Part shown: positions 1 to 9,015 of the stretch, piece after piece
How positions within the stretch are numbered: the first letter of the stretch is position 1
How the letters are laid out: every line of letters begins with the position of its first letter
Source of the DNA: Nitrosomonas sp.
GTDB lineage: Bacteria; Pseudomonadota; Gammaproteobacteria; Burkholderiales; Nitrosomonadaceae
Assembly (NCBI GenBank): GCA_016708955.1
Contig: JADJES010000006.1
Location: 87,708-151,707 of the forward strand
DNA: 64,000 nucleotides
Reading direction: 5' to 3'
Notes under the pieces: model-generated
Databases searched by the model: none
What the model was told of the DNA's origin: nothing
Seen by the model: only the letters and a program-made list of their open reading frames with translations
Position numbers and translations under genes: made by a program

Positions 1-827
1 TGGATGGTAAAACATTCCGGCGAGATCAATGGGATCGTCCAGAAGGTGGCGGTGGGATGAGTAGTGTCATCGAAGAGGGCAACGTATTGGAACGTGGCGG
101 AGTTAATTTTTCTCATGTATATGGCGCCGGGTTACCAGCGTCAGCCACGGCTGCGCGTCCTGAATTAGCCGGCCGTTCGTTTGAAGCGATGGGTGTGTCG
201 TTGGTTTTACATCCGCGAAACCCTTATGCGCCGACTGTACATATGAATGTGCGTTACTTCGAGGCGCGTAAGGAAGGTGCTGAGCCGGTCTGGTGGTTCG
301 GCGGGGGTATGGATCTGACGCCTTATTATGGCTATGCTGAAGATGCGATTCATTTTCATCAAACCTGTAAGAATGCGTTACAACCATTTGGTGATGAGTG
401 CTATCCGCGTCTGAAAAAATGGTGTGATGATTATTTTTATTTAAAGCATCGTAAAGAGCCGCGTGGCATAGGCGGTGTTTTCTTCGATGATCTGAATCAA
501 CCCGATTTTGATACCTGCTTTAAACTTACCCAAAATGTGGGGGGGTATTTTTTGACAGCTTACCGGCCCATTCTTGAAAGACGCAAGGATACACCGTACA
601 GTGAGCGTGAACGCGATTTTCAGGCGTATCGGCGCGGTCGCTATGTGGAATTTAATTTGGTATGGGATCGGGGTACCTTATTCGGTCTGCAAACGGGCGG
701 GCGAACGGAATCCATATTGATGTCTTTGCCGCCGATTGTTAAATGGCGCTATGACTGGAAACCGGAAGCAGGCACTGCAGAAGATAAGCTGTATACCGAT
801 TTTTTGATTGGCAAGGATTGGGTGTAA
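1..827 (+). CDS. hemF: Oxygen-dependent coproporphyrinogen-III oxidase (5' partial)
   Basis: Aerobic oxidative decarboxylation of coproporphyrinogen III to protoporphyrinogen IX in haem synthesis, cytosolic homodimer. The reading frame is open from base 3, so the start lies upstream of the window; the ATG at 57 is an internal Met. Visible family signatures are the glycine-rich stretch followed by SSVIEEGNV and ERGGVNFSHV near the visible N-terminus, then NPYAPTVHMNVR, WWFGGGMDLTPYY and, near the end, EFNLVWDRGTLFGL. About 274 residues are visible of a family length near 300, so only a short N-terminal piece is missing. The symporter gene follows after about 50 bp on the same strand. Identification is very secure. 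Confidence 0.97.
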   Translation, partial: DGKTFRRDQWDRPEGGGGMSSVIEEGNVLERGGVNFSHVYGAGLPASATAARPELAGRSFEAMGVSLVLHPRNPYAPTVHMNVRYFEARKEGAEPVWWFGGGMDLTPYYGYAEDAIHFHQTCKNALQPFGDECYPRLKKWCDDYFYLKHRKEPRGIGGVFFDDLNQPDFDTCFKLTQNVGGYFLTAYRPILERRKDTPYSERERDFQAYRRGRYVEFNLVWDRGTLFGLQTGGRTESILMSLPPIVKWRYDWKPEAGTAEDKLYTDFLIGKDWV

Positions 828-876
828 TCAACTTGATACATTTGTTTGGAGTGCATAGCAGAATGGGCATGAATCA

Positions 877-2124
877 GTGAACAAAGTATCGCTGAACACG
901 CAAATTTTGCTCGGTACGCTATTGGGTGTTGTATTGGGGCTCTGGTTTGCTCAGTTAGGGCAAGCGTCAAGCATTACCCAAACTGGGCTGTATACTGCCA
1001 AACTGGTGGGTACATTGTTCATTGATTTATTGCAAATGGTGTTGATTCCGCTGGTTTTTACATCAATTGTGGTTGGGGTGGCCAATTTACGTTCGCATCA
1101 ACAAATGAATCGTGTGTGGCGAGGAACACTGATATTTTTTGCTTCGACGATGGCGATCGCTGTTGTACTAGGATTAACGACTGCTAACTTATTGCAACCC
1201 GGTGGTGGTTTACAGATAGCCATGTTTCAGGATGCGATGCAAGGTTTCCAGGCAACGCAGATGTCACTACCTGATTTTTTTGCGCATTTTCTCCACTCAT
1301 TATTTCAGAATCCAATTGCGGCGCTGGCGCAAAGCAATGTGCTGGCTGTTGTGATATTTGCTTTATTGCTGGGTATTGCGTTGGTAGTGGGCGGTGAGCG
1401 TTACCGCAATATCCTGATATTAATGCAGGAATTTCTGGAATTGATACTAATGTTGGTTGGCTGGATTATGCGCCTAGCGCCATTTGGAATCATGGCGTTA
1501 TTGTTGCAATTGGTCGCCACACAAGATACCAGTCTGCTGACGACTTTGATCAAGTTTGTGGCTATTGTTATGGGTACCCTTTTGTTGCATGGTGTGGTGG
1601 TGCTGCCATTAATTCTGTATCTGATTACCGGCATGACACCGCTTAAATTTTGGTTGGGTGCACGTGAGGCATTAATTACCGCTTTTGCTACCAGTTCCAG
1701 TGCCGCGACGTTACCCGTTACATTACGTTGCGCGGAACAGCATTTGCATGTCAAACGCGATGTGGCAGGTTTTGTTATTCCGCTCGGTGCGACCATGAAT
1801 ATGGATGGCACGGCACTCTATGAAGCTGTTGCGGCTTTGTTTATTGCCAATCTGGTCGGGATTGAACTGAGCTTTGTGCAGCAGATGGTTGTATTTTTGA
1901 CGGCCATGCTAGCCGCAATTGGTGCGCCCGGTATTCCCAGTGCCGGTATGGTAACGATGGTAGTGGTGCTGCAATCGGTTGGATTGCCGGTTGAAGCGAT
2001 CGCTATTTTGTTACCGGTCGATCGAGTACTCGATACGTTTCGTACCATGGTAAATGTGGAAGGGGATTTGGTGGGAAGTTTGGTGGTACAGAAATGGATT
2101 AAACAAGACCAATCAGACGAATGA
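877..2124 (+). CDS. Dicarboxylate/amino acid:cation symporter (DAACS family)
   Basis: Inner-membrane secondary transporter of the GltP/DctA family that moves dicarboxylates or acidic amino acids with Na+ or H+. The 415-residue protein is almost wholly hydrophobic. It has the serine-rich re-entrant loop motif (ATSSSAATLPVT, about residue 270) and the cation-binding NMDGT motif (about residue 307), both diagnostic of the family. The start is a GTG at 877; the nearby ATGs at 864 and 869 are out of frame. The substrate cannot be fixed from sequence, so no symbol is given. It is convergent with the HD-GYP gene, with only 21 bp between the stops and no clear hairpin terminator. Confidence 0.93.
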   Translation: MNKVSLNTQILLGTLLGVVLGLWFAQLGQASSITQTGLYTAKLVGTLFIDLLQMVLIPLVFTSIVVGVANLRSHQQMNRVWRGTLIFFASTMAIAVVLGLTTANLLQPGGGLQIAMFQDAMQGFQATQMSLPDFFAHFLHSLFQNPIAALAQSNVLAVVIFALLLGIALVVGGERYRNILILMQEFLELILMLVGWIMRLAPFGIMALLLQLVATQDTSLLTTLIKFVAIVMGTLLLHGVVVLPLILYLITGMTPLKFWLGAREALITAFATSSSAATLPVTLRCAEQHLHVKRDVAGFVIPLGATMNMDGTALYEAVAALFIANLVGIELSFVQQMVVFLTAMLAAIGAPGIPSAGMVTMVVVLQSVGLPVEAIAILLPVDRVLDTFRTMVNVEGDLVGSLVVQKWIKQDQSDE

Positions 2125-2145
2125 AACATTGATCATTACTATTTC

Positions 2146-3294
2146 TTAGATCAGGTCGTTATCAATAAAACGCTGCTGAATCTCCCGTACCTTCTCAGCA
2201 TTGTTGATCAATGCTTCAACACAATCTCGATCTAATTTGGAATTAGACATTTTCCGCAACATGTTAAAAGCATCTTCATTACTCCACGGCGCTTTATAAG
2301 ACCGTCGCGAAGTTAATGCATCAAATACATCAGCAACAGCGCTGATACGCGCTTCAATAGGAATTTCTTCACCTTTCAAACCTTGGGGATACCCGCTGCC
2401 ATCAACCGCTTCATGGTGAAACTCAGCGATATTGCGCAGGATATTGGCGTGCCCAAAAGTACCCAGACTGAAATCTTCAAGAACAGAATCAATAATTTCA
2501 CGGCCTTTCGCCGGATGAGTTTTCATTACATCAAATTCTGCGGAATTCAGTTTGCTCGGTTTACGCAGGATATTATCCGGAATGCCAATCTTGCCAACGT
2601 CGTGCATCGGTGAGAACAAGAAAATATGCTCAATTTGTTCATCGCTAATGTTATAGCTTGGAGAAAGCTCGCGTGCAATGAGCCGAGCGTAGTGCGCAGT
2701 CCGGTCAATATGTGATCCGGTTTCAAGATCGCGGTAATGCGTCATGTTGCGTGCAGCGCGGACTGCAGCAAGCAAAGTACGTATGGCAGTCAATTCATTG
2801 ATGACCATCAGTGCGATTAAATGTCCATAAATATCAATCTGTCGCAGTGTTTTCGGTGCGAATGGGTGTTCTTGAAGTGAATTGAAAAACAGAAAACCAA
2901 TGAAAGTGCCACTTTGATAGAGTGGCATGGTGTAACTGGATTTATAACCTTTGGCGGCGACCCGTTTGGTATGTTCATGAGTGCCTTGGGAAAAAATATT
3001 GAGATCCTGTACCAAGCGTGGACGACGGTGCTCGATGATGGCATAGAGCGACGGTGCGGAACTGAGCGGTGCTTCGTAGGTCGTCACGGGGCTGTCATTA
3101 CCTTCCGTGCTATGGGTATAGGTTTTGAGCATTTCTGTTTTTTCGTCAAACAGGGCAATGGCCAAACGATCAATAAACGGAAAATCCTGACGAATGACTT
3201 GATGTAAGAAGCGCAACTTTTCTGTCAGCGGTAAATTTTCATGTAAGTTCGCCAGTGTATCCTGGTGAGTAAAGAGATCTTCTTCCTGTTGCAT
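2146..3294 (-). CDS. GAF/HD-GYP domain protein, probable cyclic-di-GMP phosphodiesterase
   Basis: Signalling protein with an N-terminal GAF-like sensor (about residues 20-165) and a C-terminal HD-GYP domain. The metal-binding HD motif (HDVGKIGIP, near residue 230) and the GYP motif (DGSGYPQGL, near residue 298) are intact, so cyclic-di-GMP hydrolysis is the likely activity. The start is placed at the ATG at 3294 because GGAAGG lies about 7 nt upstream; a TTG at 3340-3342 in the same frame would add 16 residues but has no such site. No transmembrane segment is seen. The ligand of the GAF domain is unknown. It may oppose the GGDEF/EAL protein encoded at 9.4-12.3 kb. Confidence 0.9.
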   Translation of the reverse strand: MQQEEDLFTHQDTLANLHENLPLTEKLRFLHQVIRQDFPFIDRLAIALFDEKTEMLKTYTHSTEGNDSPVTTYEAPLSSAPSLYAIIEHRRPRLVQDLNIFSQGTHEHTKRVAAKGYKSSYTMPLYQSGTFIGFLFFNSLQEHPFAPKTLRQIDIYGHLIALMVINELTAIRTLLAAVRAARNMTHYRDLETGSHIDRTAHYARLIARELSPSYNISDEQIEHIFLFSPMHDVGKIGIPDNILRKPSKLNSAEFDVMKTHPAKGREIIDSVLEDFSLGTFGHANILRNIAEFHHEAVDGSGYPQGLKGEEIPIEARISAVADVFDALTSRRSYKAPWSNEDAFNMLRKMSNSKLDRDCVEALINNAEKVREIQQRFIDNDLI

Positions 3295-3694
3295 AAAAAT
3301 CCTTCCGGCAAGTGACTGTGGTGGTTCAAGATTGGTTTGCAAGCATTAGCCGTAACGATATGGCGGCATAGCAATCGCGCAATGGCTACTATCAATGAAT
3401 TCATAAAGCATTTTAAACGATTTACTTTGAACATGTTGTGCTGGTTTGAAGCGCTGATAGAGTGGGTAGGCACGGTAATTTTTGTTGATTCGGGTGCAAG
3501 ATCAATGTGCGACAAATAGCCGCGCGACAATATGTCACATTCCAAAAACAACGCATTCTTTTTACAATTCACTCAACGTGGTTAATTCAGATTTGAAGGT
3601 TTCCGAATGCCACGACACAGATTGAAATTATTTTCACTATAATTCTGGAGGATGAGAAGCGTGCAAGAACCTTGAGTGCGCTGACATAACACTT
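3295..3694. other. Intergenic region between divergent HD-GYP and RIO kinase genes
   Basis: About 400 bp that must hold the promoters of both divergent genes. I see no convincing -35/-10 pair, repeat or conserved ORF. The short ORFs here lack ribosome sites and resemble nothing I know. Confidence 0.4.
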
Positions 3695-4561
3695 ATGAAA
3701 ACACCCAAAAGACTTGAGCCATTAATTGAAGAAGGTTTAATTGATAGTGTGATATGCCAACTGATGAGTGGCAAAGAGGCCATGATCTATTTAGTGAGCT
3801 GCGGAGACGCGGTTCGTTGCGCTAAAGTATATAAGGAAAGCAATAAACGCAATTTCCAACAACGTGCCAACTATACCGAAGGACGAAAGGTTAAAAACAG
3901 CCGACGTGCCCGTGCGATCGAAAAGGGGAGCCGTTATGGCCGTATTGCAAGCGAAGAAGCTTGGCAAAGTACTGAGATCGACATGTTATGTCGCCTTGGG
4001 ATAGCAGGTGTACGTGTGCCAAAATTCTATAGTTTTTTTTCCGGTGTCTTACTAATGGAATTGATTACAGATTCAGAAGGAAATGTGGCGCCACGATTGA
4101 GTGACCTCATTCTGACCCCAAAACAAGCTAGAACGTATCATAAGACTCTGATCGACCAGATAGTAAAAATGCTTTGTGCCGGAATTGTTCATGGTGATTT
4201 ATCACAATATAATGTACTGGTGAGTAATCAAGGCCCAGTTATTATTGATCTGCCCCAAGCAGTTAATGCGGCGGATAATCATCAAGCACGCCTTATGATT
4301 AAACGTGATATTGATAATCTAACAGCTTATTTCGGTCGGTTTGCTCCAGAATTAGCTCAGTCTGATTATGCGGCGGAGATATGGTCCTTTTATCAGCGTG
4401 GAAAATTGCCACAGGCTCAATTGACTGGGAATGTTAAACAACAGGATAAGCCTGTTAATGTTAGTAATATTCTGCAGATTATTGACACAGTAATTAAGAA
4501 GGAAGCTGCCTGGCAGAGGCATAAACAGACTAAATGGGGTAATCCTTTATCGCAATGCTAA
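3695..4561 (+). CDS. RIO1-type serine/threonine protein kinase
   Basis: Atypical protein kinase of the RIO family, cytosolic, substrate unknown in bacteria. The catalytic loop HGDLSQYNVL (about residue 165) carries the catalytic Asp and Asn. The metal-binding segment IIDLPQAV (about residue 182) is the RIO counterpart of DFG. The N-terminal half contains the ATP-site region GKEAMIYLV and a basic flexible stretch (KNSRRARAIEKGSRYG) typical of the RIO1 branch. Length (288 residues) fits a bacterial stand-alone RIO protein. It is followed by the tRNA-fMet gene on the same strand and looks monocistronic. Confidence 0.9.
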   Translation: MKTPKRLEPLIEEGLIDSVICQLMSGKEAMIYLVSCGDAVRCAKVYKESNKRNFQQRANYTEGRKVKNSRRARAIEKGSRYGRIASEEAWQSTEIDMLCRLGIAGVRVPKFYSFFSGVLLMELITDSEGNVAPRLSDLILTPKQARTYHKTLIDQIVKMLCAGIVHGDLSQYNVLVSNQGPVIIDLPQAVNAADNHQARLMIKRDIDNLTAYFGRFAPELAQSDYAAEIWSFYQRGKLPQAQLTGNVKQQDKPVNVSNILQIIDTVIKKEAAWQRHKQTKWGNPLSQC

Positions 4562-4599
4562 CGCACTTGTTATTCTAAAGTATTCTCTGAAGATGTTAA

Positions 4600-4630
4600 T
4601 TGACCTGTATACGCCAGCTTGTGCTATAAT
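4600..4630 (+). promoter_or_regulatory. Promoter of the tRNA-fMet gene
   Basis: A perfect TATAAT at 4625-4630 preceded by TGC gives an extended -10 (TGnTATAAT). A TTGACC -35-like box lies at 4600-4605 with a long 19-nt spacer, which the extended -10 could compensate. The mature tRNA begins 12 nt after the -10. Confidence 0.75.
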
Positions 4631-4641
4631 TCCGCTTCTGA

Positions 4642-4718
<77 letters not shown>

Positions 4719-4726
4719 ATAAGAAC

Positions 4727-4764
4727 AAGCACTTAGTGACTAAAAATCCTAAGTGCTTTTTTCT
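4727..4764 (+). terminator. Rho-independent terminator after tRNA-fMet
   Basis: A perfect 10-bp stem AAGCACTTAG / CTAAGTGCTT with a 12-nt loop, followed by a T-rich run. It starts 8 nt after the tRNA 3' end. Confidence 0.9.
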
Positions 4765-4811
4765 TTTCTGAAAATTGTAACTGTTTTGTAACCGTGCTTT
4801 ATCAGCGCAAA

Positions 4812-4838
4812 CAAAAAAACCGCCTCATGGACGGGTTT
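4812..4838 (-). terminator. Possible terminator for the small minus-strand gene
   Basis: On the minus strand AAACC and GGTTT form a short stem followed by a run of seven T, placed 19 bp after the stop of the small ORF. The stem is short and imperfect, so this is tentative. Confidence 0.45.
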
Positions 4839-4856
4839 ATGTTATTAAAATTTGAA

Positions 4857-5048
4857 TTAATCTATTTTATTTTTCATTTCTGAAGACTTGTCTTCAATTA
4901 AATCTGTTCCTTCTTTACCTCTGTTTTCAATCCTTTTCTTCGCGCATTCAACATCAGTGTCCGCACATGTTCCTTCCTCTATACGGTCAACTGCTTTGTT
5001 AGCTTCACGTTTTATATCTTTTGAAACCGCTTCACTCTTTTCGGGCAA
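4857..5048 (-). CDS. Small hydrophilic protein, probably N-terminally truncated
   Basis: A 63-residue lysine- and glutamate-rich segment with two cysteines (GTCADTDVECAKK), ending KNKID. No function is recognised. The only start is a TTG at 5046-5048 without a good ribosome site, and the DNA immediately upstream is a piece of an IS6-type transposase on the same strand. I infer that the real N-terminus, perhaps a signal peptide, was lost when the mobile DNA arrived and that this is a 3' remnant. A terminator-like hairpin lies just downstream. An upstream in-frame IAGCSS looks like a lipobox but lies in DNA that encodes the transposase in another frame, so it is probably chance. Confidence 0.4.
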   Translation of the reverse strand: MPEKSEAVSKDIKREANKAVDRIEEGTCADTDVECAKKRIENRGKEGTDLIEDKSSEMKNKID

Positions 5049-5235
5049 TGTTTCGTTGCAATTGCTTGTACTTGAGCACCCAGCGATTCAGACTGGAATG
5101 ATCAACCTTAACACCGCGCTCATGCATCATTTCTTCCAATTGCCTGTAGTTGATGGGATAAGCTTCATACCTACGCACGCCTCATAGGATGATATCCCAC
5201 TCAAACTTGCTGCCCTTAAAATCTATTATTGTCGC
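5032..5235 (-). pseudogene. IS6-family transposase remnant (N-terminal part)
   Basis: In one minus-strand frame the translation contains FKGSKFEWDIIL, then a TGA, then YPINYRQLEEMMHERGVKVD and HSSLNRWVLKY. This matches the N-terminal HTH region of IS6/IS26-type transposases; the TGA replaces the Trp expected after IIL. The catalytic DDE domain is absent, so it is dead. Recognisable similarity ends near 5060, where the small Lys/Glu-rich ORF begins. The IS1595 element is inserted at its 5' edge. Confidence 0.7.
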
Positions 5236-6289
5236 TCCTGATTAGAAAGATTCTTCAGCCAAACCCGATTTTTTCTATTATAAGGCGCATACTGACCCAA
5301 ACAAACTCATCAAAGAGAAATTGCCATGGCCATGAACCGTATCCAATTCCAAGCAGGCTTGTCCCTACCTGCATTCCTTGCGCAGTTTGGCACAGATGAG
5401 CAATGCGCGGATGCATTGGAAGCATCCCGTTGGCCGCAAGGATTCAGCTGCCCAGGCTGCGGCAACGCGAATTACTACTTGCTTAAGGTAGGAAAACACA
5501 AGAACTTCCAATGCAAGTGCTGCCGGTTACAGACATCTCTGATCGCAGGCACCTTGTTCCAAAGCACGCACTTGGCGCTAAGCATTTGGTTCTTGGCAAT
5601 TTATCTGATCAGCCAAGCCAAGACCGGCTTGTCGGCACTCGACCTTAAGCGGCAGTTGGGCGTGAGTTACCCCACGGCTTGGCTGATTCAGCAGAAGCTG
5701 ATGCAGGCGATGGTCGAACGGGATGCCAAGTATACGCTGTGTGGTAATGTCCAGGCGGATGACGCTTACCTTGGCGGAGAATTGGCTGGTGGCAAGGCAG
5801 GCCGGGGCTCCGAGAACAAGGTACCTTTTGTGGCGGCGATCTCGCTCAGCGCCGAAGGCCGTCCCCTGTATATTAAAATGGCACCGGTTCCTGGTTTTAC
5901 GCGCAAAGCGGTTTTTGACTGGGCTACCGCTGACCTCGCGCCAGGTTGTATAGTCACTTCCGATGGATTGGGTTGTTTTTCCGGGGTTACTGATGCTGGC
6001 TGCCAGCACCGGGCAATCGTCGCGGACGGTCGCAAGCCTAGGATTTGCCAGAATTCAACTGGATCAATACGGTTTTGGGCAACCTCAAAACCAGCCTGGT
6101 GGCGCTTATCATGCATTCGATTTCGCCAAATACGGAACTCGTTACCTCGGTGCGTTTGTTTACCGTTTCAACCGACGCTTCCATCTTGAAGCGCTCCTCT
6201 ACGCCTGTTCGTCGCCGCAGCCACTACCGGGCCTCGCCCGGCACGTTGGCTTCGGCAAGCTGAGGAATCTTTCTAATCAGGTTGTCGCT
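5229..6289. mobile_element. IS1595-family insertion sequence with 8-bp target duplication
   Basis: The element spans 5237-6281. Terminal inverted repeats of 23 bp (CCTGATTAGAAAGATTC at the outer end; 5237-5259 and 6259-6281) differ at one position. It is flanked by a perfect 8-bp direct repeat TTGTCGCT (5229-5236 and 6282-6289), the duplication length typical of IS1595. The target was the 5' edge of the IS6-like remnant, so this is mobile DNA inside mobile DNA. Confidence 0.92.
5326..6276 (+). pseudogene. IS1595-family transposase, frameshifted
   Basis: The N-terminus has the zinc ribbon of the family (CPGCGNANYY, then CKCC). The ISXO2-type DDE core follows, with QADDAYLGGELAGGKAGRGS and a later SDGLGCF. 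Frame is lost after about residue 240: PEFNWINTVLGNLKTSL continues in a second frame (from 6045), GGAYHAFDFAKYGTRY and FNRRFHLEALL in a third, and the last residues to the TAA at 6274-6276 in a further shift. At least three one-base indels separate it from an intact protein of about 315 residues. It is inactive as written unless the indels are sequencing errors. Confidence 0.88.
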
Positions 6290-6467
6290 TCATCGTCTGA
6301 CTGTTTTCTGGAAGTAAACCCAATCTCGGCGAAATCTAAAACTTTGCGATATATACTTTCGACAATCCTTACAATTCAATGAACTATTTAGGTTAAAGGC
6401 TCTCGATAGCGGTACATTTATAGACCAAATGCACTACAAAAAAGGGTGCTATATACCATGGTCTTAA
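6290..6467. other. Intergenic DNA between IS1595 and IS4 copy A
   Basis: No gene or terminator recognised. On removing IS1595 this stretch would join the 5' side of the IS6-like remnant. Confidence 0.4.
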
Positions 6468-8083
6468 TAGAGAATCTGAAGTTTCACCGTTTTGCACTAA
6501 ACTTTACATTTTTCCTTAAGCAACCATACGCAATAATGCATCGATAAAAGAATTTTGAATGGGTTTATCTGGTTTAGGGCAAAAGCTAACAAAATCCTTA
6601 TTGAGCGCAGCCTGAGTAATCAGTTTTCTGACATCGGAAAAGGCAAAGTGACTTCGATTGTTAACAGCGTAACAACGCTGCGGTGTTTTATCAAGGTGAT
6701 CGGCATAAATCCAGGTTACGGTGGCGGCCATCATGCAGAAGTTGAGATGATTGGTAACGGCATGGTAGTTTCGGGTTTGGCTTTTTGAGCTACCGATTTC
6801 CTGCTTGATCTCTTTGAAAGCGGCTTGATTTTCCAGCGTGCGCCGTAGTATTCGATAATCTGCTCGACGGTGAGATCGAGATCGGTGGTAAAGAGTGCGA
6901 CCCATTGTGATCTTCGATAGATCCAAACAACGCGCACGGCACATTTGAGTGTTTTCAACATCATGATGTTGTCAAAGGCCAGAACATCGCGTTGTTTGCC
7001 GTAGAGGTTAACCGAATAAGTGGTAGCGCGTTCATGGAATTCATTGGCCAGCGTTGTGGCATTGCCCATCTTGTCGCCATACTTTCTGGATCGGCCGAGC
7101 TGATGTTTTTGGTGTTCGGGTGGTAGCGCAAACAAAGTGGTGTTGACGCGCAATCTGGAAAGCATATGACAGTGCTGTCCAACGGTTTTGCGCATCGGTT
7201 TAAGCAAGCCGTCGTTTCCAAACCAGCTATCGGTAACGATCAGCAATGGGGTGCCAGGAAAAGCGGCAGAAATTTCCAGCAGCATTTCAATGGCCTGCTC
7301 AAATTTGGTTTGAAACGATGGTATCTTGCCCTCAACCCTAACCTTCTTGGTCGCTATCGTTTTTTCCATGTGATAGAAACGAAACGCCAGCGGTAAGCAA
7401 GCCCAGCGGCCTTTGACAATTTTTAATAAACCGATGGACACAACATTTTGTGACCAGGGGTATTTCGATTGATTGGTCTTGGCAGCATGATCAAAGAAAG
7501 ACGCGCAGCCGAAAATCTTTTTGCCAGTCTTGGGATTGATGGTGTCATCCAAGGCCAGCAATAGCCGTCCTTTTGTCGTCGGGCTGGGTATCAGAGACCA
7601 CAGCGTCGTCCAAAGGCGTGACCAAGGCAATTTTGATGAAGCCATGAAGATGTAAAATCGGCGCTGACTAAGCGACAGTCCGAACAATACCTGCAAGCAT
7701 CGCAATAGGTTGGCGCTGCGTGAAGAAGTGAAATGAGTGATAACAGCCAGGAGCGTATAAACAAACCAGACACCTCGTTGATCGCCTTTGCAACGGTGGT
7801 TAAATTCCTGCTGGAGGGGGAAGAGGATATTGCGTAGAATGAACATGCGGCGATGCCTTTTTTATTATTGGTTTCAGTTACTTAACAGATGAAATTATAA
7901 CAAAACCGTGCGTCGCCGCAATCATATCTTACTGTATTTAAAGGATATATTTCGATTTTTCCCTACTGTCAACAGGGTCGATATCAGTACTATTTTGTCA
8001 CTCAAGAAAAATACCGACAATCCAAAATTCCAGACAATTGAATCATCGGCTCATAAAAAAAGCGTGAAACTCCAGTAGAGAAT
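6468..8083. mobile_element. IS4-superfamily element, copy A, with 8-bp target duplication
   Basis: The element spans 6476-8075 (1600 bp). The ends are CTGAAGTTTCAC (left) and, on the opposite strand at the right, CTGGAGTTTCAC, a short inverted repeat with one mismatch. A perfect 8-bp direct repeat TAGAGAAT flanks it (6468-6475 and 8076-8083). Three further copies of the same element occur at 23370, 53655 and 61481. This is the best preserved copy. Confidence 0.95.
6516..7846 (-). pseudogene. IS4-superfamily DDE transposase, copy A, one frameshift
   Basis: About 443 residues if corrected. The first Asp lies in LALDDTINPKTGK and the second in IVTDSWFGN. The YREK box of IS4 transposases is YGARWKIEAAFKEIK as judged from the other copies. 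In this copy one base is missing at that box near 6829, so the catalytic Glu is lost from the long frame (6731-7846) and the C-terminus (RNYHAVTNHLNFCMMAATV, ending LLRMVA) continues in the frame of 6516-6944. All other codons are intact, so one base would restore it. Confidence 0.9.
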
Positions 8084-8236
8084 AAGCCTAAGATGTCAGA
8101 CGTGTGGAGATAATTAAAAATTATAGATAACTAATGGAATTAATACTTAGCGCTAAAATTTAATTCGATATTTGCACAACACTGATTGATGTTTATTAAA
8201 GTAATTTTATTGTTAGTTCACCTTGGAGATTTCGAA

Positions 8237-8508
8237 ATGAAAAGTACTTTAAAGATGCTCGTGGTCCACTATACCGGTCTTAAAATTTGGACCAATACGT
8301 GCTTCTCTATTAGCAAACTGATGGTTTGGATGAGAATGTTTATCGAAAGCAGATACAGTGCCTGCGGAATGAATTATGCAAAAAAATGTGCGCGGTAAAG
8401 GGCATAGGCACTGAGGAATGCAAACTTGGTTTTACACTACTTGGCGAAGCCGGCTATGGAATAGGACATGTGCTTTGTTATTCGGTCTTATCACAGGTGG
8501 TGAGATAA
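8237..8508 (+). pseudogene. Possible small Cys-rich gene, frameshifted
   Basis: An ATG at 8237 has a good ribosome site (GGAG, 8-nt spacing) and begins MKSTLKMLVV, which could start a signal peptide, but this frame then reads non-descript sequence to 8398. A second frame from about 8326 to 8508 gives a protein-like segment, DENVYRKQIQCLRNELCKKM then AVKGIGTEECKLGFTLLGEA, with five cysteines. I infer one small secreted or lipoprotein gene broken by one or two indels around 8265-8325. No family is recognised. It could also be two unrelated chance ORFs. Confidence 0.35.
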
Positions 8509-8697
8509 ATGAACTGTGACATGTCATTTTCCTGCGGTTTCTTGAAATATGAAGTGTGGGGTTCTTCTGTCAGATTTATTGAATTTTATAAAAAATAATC
8601 CGTACTCTCGAAGTAAATAACCGCAGGTAATTCAACTATTCTTTCGGTTGCCAATGAATAATCTTATTTTCTTAGACTGACTGGGAGGAACAAATAA

Positions 8698-9015
8698 ATG
8701 TCATTAAAAAATTCAATTAAGGAATTTAAGGCTTTTTTAGGCGATAAGGAATCGCTTCTTGATAAAAGCTATCCGAAAGTGACGGAAATAATCCAATTAC
8801 ACTGGGGCTATAAAGAATTTTATTTGTGCATTCAGAAGCTACTGGTTGTTGAGAAAGAGCAAAACCGGCAAGGATTTCCTTTGGAGGTACTACAGGAAAT
8901 TTATAAATTACAAGAAATACATGAGAATGTATTTCCGAAGCTGGAACCATTATTAAATGGCAACTTAGAAACAACATCACGCAGCAGCAAGAGCCATAGT
9001 CAGATGTTGATCTAG
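8698..9015 (+). CDS. Hypothetical protein, 105 residues
   Basis: Strong ribosome site (GGGAGGA, 8 nt before ATG), so very likely translated. The product is soluble and charged, mainly predicted helical (IKEFKAFLGDKESLLDKSYP, then LEVLQEIYKLQEIHENVF), with no signal peptide, membrane segment or recognised motif. A serine-rich tail (TSRSSKSHSQ) ends it. It sits alone between IS4 copy A and the cyclic-di-GMP block. No function can be proposed. Confidence 0.65.
   Translation: MSLKNSIKEFKAFLGDKESLLDKSYPKVTEIIQLHWGYKEFYLCIQKLLVVEKEQNRQGFPLEVLQEIYKLQEIHENVFPKLEPLLNGNLETTSRSSKSHSQMLI

Noticed and set aside
5040..5090. Lipobox-like IAGCSS upstream of the 63-residue ORF
   Set aside because: The same DNA in another frame encodes the conserved NRWVLKY segment of an IS6 transposase, so the lipobox reading is probably chance. 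A TGA also lies just upstream of it with no signal peptide.
6555..6788. ORFs antisense to the IS4 transposase (also repeated in the other copies)
   Set aside because: They mirror the transposase on the opposite strand and recur only because the element recurs; no ribosome sites or known families.
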